Part shown: positions 1 to 5,891 of the stretch, in pieces
Numbering within the stretch: the first letter of the stretch is position 1
How the letters are laid out: every line of letters begins with the position of its first letter
DNA from: Bacteroidales bacterium
Lineage (GTDB): Bacteria > Bacteroidota > Bacteroidia > Bacteroidales > ML635J-15
Assembly (NCBI GenBank): GCA_028701945.1
Contig: JAQVPT010000137.1
Location: 1-8,910 of the forward strand
DNA length: 8,910 nucleotides
Direction: 5' to 3'
Position numbers and translations under genes: made by a program
The notes under the pieces: generated by a model
Told to the model about the DNA's origin: nothing
The model's database searches: none
What the model saw: only the letters and a program-made list of their open reading frames with translations

Positions 1-72
1 CAATTTAATTGCTCTATTGCGTATTACTGTTCTTGTTGATGAATCAACTGATCTAAAGTCCATTTTTTCCAT
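1..72 (-). CDS. N-terminal fragment of a gene cut by the window edge, possibly a transposase
   Basis: An ATG at position 72 on the minus strand opens a frame of 24 codons that reaches the window edge without a stop; a second ATG lies at position 63. From the second Met the protein reads MDFRSVDSSTRTVIRNRA. This short, basic, Arg-rich start resembles the N-terminus of helix-turn-helix transposases of the IS630 type as I remember them, but 24 residues are too few to be sure. A perfect TAnnTTTG promoter element sits only 4 bp upstream of the first ATG. If that element is used, transcription would start at about position 71 or 72 or a little inside the frame, so the second Met (63) is an equally good start. 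It could also be a small DNA-binding protein. Confidence 0.45.
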   Translation of the reverse strand, partial: MEKMDFRSVDSSTRTVIRNRAIKL

Positions 73-75
73 AAA

Positions 76-83
76 CAAAGATA
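76..83 (-). promoter_or_regulatory. Bacteroidota -7 promoter element
   Basis: Read on the minus strand this is TATCTTTG, a perfect match to the TAnnTTTG -7 element of the Bacteroidota primary sigma factor. It lies just upstream of the partial minus-strand gene at the left edge. I see no good TTG/TTTG -33 box 19-21 bp further upstream. Confidence 0.45.
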
Positions 84-107
84 CAATTAATTATTGACAT
101 AATCTAA

Positions 108-266
108 TTATATTGCCGCTAGGTTAACATCTAATATTTTTGCTAAACGATTTGTTAATTGTCCTCTTATTTCTTCACGTGTAAAGTGTAGTAAGTACCC
201 ATTTTGGAAAATATCTTTTAAAAAATAAATTTTATCGAATTTGATTGCGAATAAGATATTATTCTT
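108..266 (-). pseudogene. Possible 3' remnant of a coding sequence without a start codon
   Basis: This minus-strand frame is open for 52 codons between a stop at 267-269 and its own stop at 108-110. It contains no ATG, GTG or TTG. The translated end looks protein-like, with an amphipathic stretch TREEIRGQLTNRLAKIL followed by DVNLAAI and stop. I do not recognise the family. It could be the last part of a gene whose 5' portion has been lost, or a chance open frame in AT-rich DNA. It ends 35 bp before the start of the partial gene at the left edge, on the same strand. Confidence 0.25.
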
Positions 267-306
267 TTAACTAAATATTTTTTTTATCTGATATTAGAAC
301 AAAAAA

Positions 307-353
307 TAGTTTTAGCTATGCTCAGCTCGTAAACTTGGTTCTTGTAGGTACTA
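307..353 (+). repeat. Interspersed 47-bp intergenic repeat, copy 1
   Basis: This stretch matches positions 7997-8043 at 41 of 47 positions, in the same orientation. Both copies begin with TAGTTTTAGCT, share the core CGTAAAC and end in ACTA, so the outer four bases (TAGT and ACTA) are inverted. The differences are single substitutions with no gaps. Copy 1 lies between the minus-strand remnant and the purM promoter region. It does not fold as well as copy 2, because two positions of the central stem are mismatched. It looks like a member of a small, non-coding interspersed repeat family. Confidence 0.75.
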
Positions 354-403
354 AGTTATATTCCACTTTGCCCAATATATTTGTGAAAATATAGCCTTTT
401 TCG

Positions 404-447
404 TGAATTTTATATGGTTTTTTGAAGAATAATTGATATAAAATTCA
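404..447. repeat. 12-bp perfect inverted repeat upstream of purM
   Basis: The arm TGAATTTTATAT at 404-415 is exactly inverted as ATATAAAATTCA at 436-447, with 20 bp between them. The whole element ends about 30 bp upstream of the predicted purM -7 element. It is AT-rich and has no T-tract directly after it, so it does not look like an intrinsic terminator for the plus strand. A two-site operator for a dimeric regulator is possible. Chance in AT-rich DNA cannot be excluded. Confidence 0.4.
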
Positions 448-477
448 AATGCTCTTCAATTATAAATAAGAATTTAC

Positions 478-485
478 TATTTTTG
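478..485 (+). promoter_or_regulatory. Probable purM-prfA promoter, -7 element
   Basis: TATTTTTG matches the Bacteroidota TAnnTTTG element exactly. The purM ATG begins 12 bp after its last base, so the transcript would have a leader of only about 5-8 nt, with no room for a Shine-Dalgarno site. A clear -33 TTTG box at the expected distance is not visible. Confidence 0.55.
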
Positions 486-496
486 CATTCAAAAAA

Positions 497-1669
497 ATGA
501 CAGACAGTTCAAGATATAATGCACGTGGGGTTTCTGCCTCTAAGCAAGATGTCCACAATGCAATAAAAAATATTGATAAGGGTTTGTATCCCAAGGCCTT
601 TTGTAAAATTATTCCAGATGTTTTGGGTAATGATGCAGACTATTGCAATATAATGCATGCAGACGGAGCTGGAACAAAATCATCACTTGCATATATGTAC
701 TGGAAAGAAACTGGCGACTTGTCGGTTTGGAAAGGTATTGCTATTGATGCAATTGTTATGAATATCGACGATTTGCTTTGTGTGGGAGCTACTGATAATA
801 TACTTTTGTCTTCGACTATAGGACGTAATAAACAATTAATACCAGGCGAAGTTATTTCTGAAATTATAAATGGCACCGAAGAATTTTGCTCTGAGATGAG
901 AAAACTTGGCGTTAATATCCAGCTTACTGGGGGCGAAACTGCCGATGTGGGCGATCTCGTGCGTACTGTTATTGTGGACTCTACTGTTACTTGTCGCATG
1001 AAAAGACAAGATGTGATTACAAATGAGAAAATCGCTCCTGGTAATGTTATTATCGGATTGTCATCTTTTGGTAAAGCTAATTACGAAAAACAATATAATG
1101 GTGGCATGGGAAGCAACGGACTTACTTCGGCGCGACACGATGTGTTTAATAAAAAATTGGCGGAAAAATATCCTGAGAGTTTCGACCATGCTATAGCGAG
1201 TGAGTTTGTTTATTCTGGACAATGTAATTTAACTGATAAAATTGATGGTGTTGAACTTGATGCTGGAAAACTTGTTTTATCTCCTACAAGAACTTATGCA
1301 CCAATAATAAAAAAGATACTCGAAAAATATCGCAACAAAATAAATGGCATCATCCATTGTAGCGGTGGAGCTCAAACCAAAGTATTAAACTTTGTCGATA
1401 ATATGCATGTTGTTAAAAATAATATGTTTGACGTGCCTCCTTTGTTTAAGTTAATTCAGCAGCAAAGTGGTACTCAGTGGAAAGAGATGTACAAAGTCTT
1501 TAATATGGGGCATCGCATGGAATTGTATGTTGACGAAGATATTGCTCCTACGATTATTGAAATTAGCAAGAGTTTTGGAGTTGATGCAAAAATTATTGGT
1601 TATTGTGAAGCTTCTGACAAAAAGAAACTTACAATTAAATCAGAAAAAGGCGAATACATTTACGAATAA
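497..1669 (+). CDS. purM: Phosphoribosylformylglycinamidine cyclo-ligase (AIR synthase), long Bacteroidota form
   Basis: This cytosolic enzyme closes the imidazole ring in purine synthesis: formylglycinamidine ribonucleotide plus ATP gives aminoimidazole ribonucleotide, ADP and phosphate. The 390-residue protein is longer than the roughly 345 residues of E. coli PurM and matches the divergent Bacteroidota form throughout. Visible PurM-superfamily motifs are HADGAGTK (54-61), the signature MNIDDLLCVGA (88-98, with Asp where classical PurM has Asn), GGETAD (145-150), SNGLTSARHDVF (206-217) and HCSGGAQTK (287-295). The start at 497 fits the usual N-terminus, a short tail followed by RGVSASKQDVHNAI. 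A -7 promoter element lies directly upstream. The stop is 11 bp before prfA, so the two genes are probably one transcript. The frame is intact. The exact function is assigned by family resemblance; an AIR synthase-related enzyme of other specificity is the main alternative. Confidence 0.9.
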   Translation: MTDSSRYNARGVSASKQDVHNAIKNIDKGLYPKAFCKIIPDVLGNDADYCNIMHADGAGTKSSLAYMYWKETGDLSVWKGIAIDAIVMNIDDLLCVGATDNILLSSTIGRNKQLIPGEVISEIINGTEEFCSEMRKLGVNIQLTGGETADVGDLVRTVIVDSTVTCRMKRQDVITNEKIAPGNVIIGLSSFGKANYEKQYNGGMGSNGLTSARHDVFNKKLAEKYPESFDHAIASEFVYSGQCNLTDKIDGVELDAGKLVLSPTRTYAPIIKKILEKYRNKINGIIHCSGGAQTKVLNFVDNMHVVKNNMFDVPPLFKLIQQQSGTQWKEMYKVFNMGHRMELYVDEDIAPTIIEISKSFGVDAKIIGYCEASDKKKLTIKSEKGEYIYE

Positions 1670-1680
1670 TTATAAATTTT

Positions 1681-2772
1681 ATGGCAAGTAACATAATAAT
1701 GGACAAACTCGAAGGAGTTAAAACAAGATTTAAAGAGGTTGGTAATCTCTTGAATGATTCTTCTGTAATGTCCGACATGAATAAATACATAAAGCTAAAT
1801 AAGGAATATAAAGAACTTGAGCCTATTATTGAGGCTTTTGAGGAATATAAACTTATTATTTCTAATATTGATGATGCAAAATCAATTCTTGCTGCTGAAA
1901 AAGATGGGGAGATGCGCGAAATGGCAAAGATGGAACTTGATGAATTACAACCAAAAGTAGATCCTCTTGAAGATAAGATTAAACTATTGCTTATTCCTAA
2001 AGATCCAGAAGATGACAAAGATGCTATTCTTGAAATAAGGGCTGGTGCAGGTGGAGACGAAGCAAGTCTTTTTGCTGGAGAATTAATGCGTATGTATGTA
2101 AAATATTCAGAAGATAGAGGTTGGAAAACCGAAGTAACTCGATTTACTGAAGGTACGCAAGGAGGTTATAAGGAAATAGTGATTAATATTTCTGGTAACG
2201 GAGTATATGGGATTTTAAAATATGAATCTGGTGTGCATCGTGTGCAAAGAGTGCCACAAACCGAAACCCAAGGTAGAGTCCATACAAGTGCTGCATCAGT
2301 GGCCATATTACCTGAGGCTGACGAAGTTGATATTCAGCTAAATCCTGCAGATATTAAACGTGATGAGTTTTGTTCATCTGGACCCGGTGGACAATCGGTT
2401 AATACTACTTATTCGGCAATTCGTTTAACGCATATACCAACAGGGCTTGTTGTCATTTGTCAGGATGAAAAATCGAAGCTAAAAAATTTAGATACTGCAA
2501 TGAAAGAGTTGCGTACTCGTCTTTATAATCTTGAGTATCAAAAATATATGGACGAAATATCTAAAAAACGTAAAACAATGGTTTCAACTGGCGACCGTTC
2601 TGCAAAGATTCGAACTTACAACTTTCCACAAGGGAGAGTAACTGACCATCGAATTAATTTTACTGCATATAATCTCCAAAATGTAATGTTAGGTGATATT
2701 CAAGAATTAATAGACCAGCTTACTATGGCAGAAAATACTGAACGACTTAAAGCGGCGGGAGAAAACGATTAA
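1681..2772 (+). CDS. prfA: Peptide chain release factor 1
   Basis: RF1 recognises UAA and UAG in the ribosomal A site and triggers release of the finished protein. At 363 residues it is close to the family's usual 360. An alpha-helical N-terminal domain (about 1-105) is followed by the conserved domain 2 stretch with RAGAGGDEASLFAGEL (120-135), the stop-codon reading tripeptide PQT (192-194, PAT in E. coli) and the catalytic GGQ (236-238) inside CSSGPGGQSVNTTYSA. GDRSAKIRTYNFPQGRVTDH (585-residue-free family hallmark near the C-terminal third) confirms RF1/RF2. The tripeptide of the PxT type, not SPF, makes it RF1. The GGQ glutamine would be the target of the PrmC methylase. The start at 1681 has no Shine-Dalgarno site; Met7 (1699) is an alternative and aligns well with shorter RF1 proteins. 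It lies 11 bp after purM. No strong terminator is visible behind it. Confidence 0.96.
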   Translation: MASNIIMDKLEGVKTRFKEVGNLLNDSSVMSDMNKYIKLNKEYKELEPIIEAFEEYKLIISNIDDAKSILAAEKDGEMREMAKMELDELQPKVDPLEDKIKLLLIPKDPEDDKDAILEIRAGAGGDEASLFAGELMRMYVKYSEDRGWKTEVTRFTEGTQGGYKEIVINISGNGVYGILKYESGVHRVQRVPQTETQGRVHTSAASVAILPEADEVDIQLNPADIKRDEFCSSGPGGQSVNTTYSAIRLTHIPTGLVVICQDEKSKLKNLDTAMKELRTRLYNLEYQKYMDEISKKRKTMVSTGDRSAKIRTYNFPQGRVTDHRINFTAYNLQNVMLGDIQELIDQLTMAENTERLKAAGEND

Positions 2773-2867
2773 AAATCGTATGATGATAAGCGGGGACTGT
2801 AATCTGTAAAGAATTTATACATCCTAACATCTCCACATATTCACATCAATTTGAGAGTAGATTTATA

Positions 2868-5552
2868 TTACCTAACTGGACATACTGACCAAGCTTCTGC
2901 ATCATCTCTATTATCATCTAAAACTTTACCATTGCATGTTATTGGAAATGCCTTAGCTGATAAACCTCCTGCCAATTGAAATCCTATTGTAGCAGATTGC
3001 CCATTTGCAAAGGGACTCATCTCGTGTCTGTATTTTACGTTAATTAAACCTGAGCCTTCATGTATTTGAACTTGAAATCGCACAGGATAATTATTAGAAT
3101 AAGTTTTGGCCTCATAGTCAATTATTACTGTCCGATTTGGACTAGATCCAACATAACCGTATCTAATATTACTCCCTTCAGCAGCAAGGTCGTCCCAATA
3201 TGCACATATCACTGGCACAGAAAATGTATAGGTAGGTAAACAATTATTTGAAAAGTATGACGAAGAAACGCTGCCAAAAGCCACCCAACCATTGGTGCTG
3301 ATAGTCAAAACATTATAACTAGTGCCTTCTATTGTCAAACTAAACGGCATAGTATAAGGTGCTGTTGCGTCGTCTCCACTAAGTGTTCCTCCACTTGTGC
3401 CACCGTGTCCCCATAAATCGTCTGGTGAATAACTAAAATTGGCTGATAAAGTCCAATTCGTATTGTCATTTCCACTTCCGGCTTTTAGAACTCCGTTTGC
3501 ATCTGTATAAACCATTCGATTACCAGTACCCGATAAAGAGCTAATTTTCGTATTTCCTACCACATGTAGTTTTTCGTCTGGAGCAGTTGTCCCAATGCCA
3601 ATATTACCATTAAAAAATGCATCCCCGTTTGTCGCTATCCATGATTGCACAGTGCTTTGCGTTTGAATTTGTAATGCTTTATGTGCATTCTCTCCTGATG
3701 AATTGTCATCATCAGTTAAATATAGCATTATGCCTGAATTTGTATGCTCTTTTATGTCGAGTTTTGCATTTGGAGTAGTTGTATTTATCCCCACATTACC
3801 ATTACTATTAAGAACTGTAAGTCTAGTTGTTCCGCTTGTTTGAAGTTGCATATCATCATCGTAAGTGCCAATTAGTCCACTGTCAATAGTTATTCCGGTG
3901 TTAAAATAAAATCTTGTTCGATCGGTTGAAAAATGCGACCATGATGAATTTTGTGGACCAATATCTACATAACCGCTATTAGTTTGTAGCCTGATTGAGT
4001 TACCATTTCCTTCGGTTATTCTGGTGTTAGCATCTCTTATGTCGATATGTCCGGCTTCGTTTTCTCCGATCTTTAGACTTCCAGCGAGATAAAGGTTATA
4101 GGTCTGGGCTGTTATTGGGAGGTATAGTCCATAAGACGCAAATTCACCAATGCCATCGACATTCTCCGCTTTGAATTTAACTCGGTTGCCATTTGAATAT
4201 ATTTCTGTTTGAACATTATCTCCAACTCTTATTCTTCCATTAACTGTTAAGTCTCCGCCTCCGCTAATGCTTGCTACATTGACAGTATTTCTTCTAAAAA
4301 TCCATCCTCTTGTGGTATTATCATTCATCGTAAAGTATGTCGCCCAATCAGCACTTACGTATCCGTGTGTTTGGTATGTGCTAGTGCCTGCAAACATGAG
4401 ACCGTAAGTAGGTTGTCCTGATGTTGGTCCATTGTATAGTGAAATTCCGTAACCTGATGAGCTTGATGAGTTTTGTATTCCGAATGTTTGTGATCTTAAA
4501 CTTGATGAAAAGCTACCTGTTCCAGCTACATCTAATTTGTATGAAACGGATGTTGTACCTATTCCCACATTCGTCCCATTATCAAAAATTTGAGAATCTC
4601 CTAAGGAATTTGCGGAAGTAAATTTTGAGACATAGTTTGTTGTGCCATTAACTGAGCCGAGGTTATTACTTGTAATAAATTTTGTCCAATCACCCCATGT
4701 TGTTGAACTAGTTGATGAACGTATCCATAAGTTTCCGCTTTGTGTAAAACCTAACTGGTGCATTGGTCCTCCAGAAAAATCGCCAGTAGATCCATAGGGT
4801 CTGAATGACATTACTCCGTGATAAGTGCCACCATCACTTAATCCATCAGTTGAATTACTTTTAAAATCTGCTTGAAATGTTGGTTCATAAGCTTGTGGTT
4901 CAGGATTGACTGACCGAGTGTCTGATGAAATCATACGTCTGACTCTTGCTCGGTCAAATTCTCCAGATACGACATGCGAAGCATCGTGAGTGTGGTAACC
5001 TGCAGCGACCTGAGTTGCACCTGTGCCAATATTTAAAGAAATAGTCGGATTTCCACTCGCTCCTGAACCATTGGTTATATTTATTGCATTACCACTAACA
5101 GCTATACTTCTGGCATTAATAGTGCTTCCGTTACGATAAAAGAAGCCATTGGTACTTACGTTGTGTAAAGCTAATGCTTGTCCTGTAAGTCCAATCGTAC
5201 CTGAACTTGTAATTGTGCCGCCAGTTATGCCGTTTTGGGTAGATATTGATGTAATAGTGCCATAGCCGTCGCCTATTCTACTCCAAGTAATACCATTGTA
5301 ATAGTAAAAACCTGAATTGTTATCTGTCTGAAAAATTATTAAGCCTGTTGCTGGCAAACTAATCGCATTTCTTTGTAATTGGGTCATCCTTGGAGTTAGT
5401 AAACCCGATTTTGTCGATTGTATATCTAACATTGCCGAAGGATCTGCATTTGAGTTGTTTGTGTTGATTGCCACACCTTGTGCTAAGCTTGTAACGGAAA
5501 ATATACTTATTGTAAATAATACGTAAATCAAAAATATTAGTCTCTTTTTCAT
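2868..5552 (-). CDS. Secreted mosaic surface protein with phage-tail-fibre-like modules
   Basis: The 894-residue product begins with a signal peptide (KKR, then a hydrophobic stretch, likely cut after Ala24 in SLAQG). Residues 25-94 are the Bacteroidota module VAINT..SAMLDIQST..GLLTPRMT..GFYYYNGITWSRIG. Residues 100-180 are Gly/Ser/Thr/Asn-rich. Residues 185-206 contain GYHTHDASHVVSGEFDRARV, typical of tail fibres. Residues 232-298 resemble a pyocin-knob/tail-fibre domain (GGPMHQLGF, LWIRSS, WGDWTKF). Three repeats of the NVGIGTTxPxxKLDVxG type lie at 328-344, 587-600 and 650-666. Residues 700-870 form a beta-rich domain (ISTNGWVAFGS, CAYWDDLAAEG, RFQVQIHEGSGLINVKY) like those in other secreted Bacteroidota proteins. 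Four Cys (771, 783, 873, 891) could form disulfides. I see neither an S74 peptidase nor a usual type IX sorting tail. It is convergent to prfA. A role in adhesion or a surface fibre is inference. Confidence 0.85.
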   Translation of the reverse strand: MKKRLIFLIYVLFTISIFSVTSLAQGVAINTNNSNADPSAMLDIQSTKSGLLTPRMTQLQRNAISLPATGLIIFQTDNNSGFYYYNGITWSRIGDGYGTITSISTQNGITGGTITSSGTIGLTGQALALHNVSTNGFFYRNGSTINARSIAVSGNAINITNGSGASGNPTISLNIGTGATQVAAGYHTHDASHVVSGEFDRARVRRMISSDTRSVNPEPQAYEPTFQADFKSNSTDGLSDGGTYHGVMSFRPYGSTGDFSGGPMHQLGFTQSGNLWIRSSTSSTTWGDWTKFITSNNLGSVNGTTNYVSKFTSANSLGDSQIFDNGTNVGIGTTSVSYKLDVAGTGSFSSSLRSQTFGIQNSSSSSGYGISLYNGPTSGQPTYGLMFAGTSTYQTHGYVSADWATYFTMNDNTTRGWIFRRNTVNVASISGGGDLTVNGRIRVGDNVQTEIYSNGNRVKFKAENVDGIGEFASYGLYLPITAQTYNLYLAGSLKIGENEAGHIDIRDANTRITEGNGNSIRLQTNSGYVDIGPQNSSWSHFSTDRTRFYFNTGITIDSGLIGTYDDDMQLQTSGTTRLTVLNSNGNVGINTTTPNAKLDIKEHTNSGIMLYLTDDDNSSGENAHKALQIQTQSTVQSWIATNGDAFFNGNIGIGTTAPDEKLHVVGNTKISSLSGTGNRMVYTDANGVLKAGSGNDNTNWTLSANFSYSPDDLWGHGGTSGGTLSGDDATAPYTMPFSLTIEGTSYNVLTISTNGWVAFGSVSSSYFSNNCLPTYTFSVPVICAYWDDLAAEGSNIRYGYVGSSPNRTVIIDYEAKTYSNNYPVRFQVQIHEGSGLINVKYRHEMSPFANGQSATIGFQLAGGLSAKAFPITCNGKVLDDNRDDAEAWSVCPVR

Positions 5553-5891
5553 TTTAAAATTATGTATGTAAAATATACTATGATTAATTCTATACGAAGT
5601 TACAACAAAAAATAATTCAAAAGGAAAAAAAACTCGTTTTTGTGATTTAGAAATTATACTAAAGCCGATGTTTGCTTTAATTATTTGGGATATTTATTTT
5701 AGAATATGTGCAATTTGTGTCTTGTGCAAATTTTAAAAATAACCATTTGTTGTTTTTCGAGTTTGATAACTATCGGGTTGGACGAACTGTTATATTTCAA
5801 TTATTTCGCAATCAATTTTTAAAACTAAAACTTAAATCATTAGATTGTTCTTTCTCGTTTGATTTTCTTATTTTTGTACAAATTTTAATAA
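5553..5891. other. Divergent spacer between the surface protein and the BatA-like gene
   Basis: This 339-bp AT-rich spacer must hold promoters for both flanking genes. The plus-strand promoter is clear (listed separately). For the minus-strand gene only a weak match exists: TATATTTT, read on the minus strand at 5577-5570, one base off TAnnTTTG and 18 bp from the start codon. The heptamer TGTGCAA occurs twice, at 5707-5713 and 5723-5729, 16 bp apart. Open frames here overlap the start of the BatA-like gene in another frame and look non-coding. I see no RNA gene. Confidence 0.5.
5845..5876 (+). promoter_or_regulatory. Promoter of the BatA-like gene
   Basis: TATTTTTG at 5869-5876 matches the Bacteroidota -7 element exactly, and TTG at 5845-5847 lies 21 bp upstream, within the usual spacing for the -33 box. 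The ATG at 5892 follows 16 bp after the -7 element, giving a leader of about 10 nt. Confidence 0.6.

Noticed and set aside
2254..2262. PQT instead of PAT as the RF1 stop-codon reading tripeptide
   Set aside because: The middle position of this tripeptide varies, and PQT is, as I recall, common in Bacteroidota; no change of stop-codon use is suggested, since genes here end in TAA and TAG as RF1 expects.
2765..2779. Small inverted repeat ACGATT/AATCGT at the prfA stop
   Set aside because: The stem has six pairs with a 3-nt loop and no T-tract on the plus strand. On the minus strand only four T follow, 90 bp behind the surface-protein gene. Too weak to call a terminator.
3500..5500. Prophage or tailocin around the tail-fibre-like gene
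   Set aside because: No capsid, tail tube, baseplate, holin, lysin or integrase gene is nearby; the flanking genes are cellular and the protein has a signal peptide.
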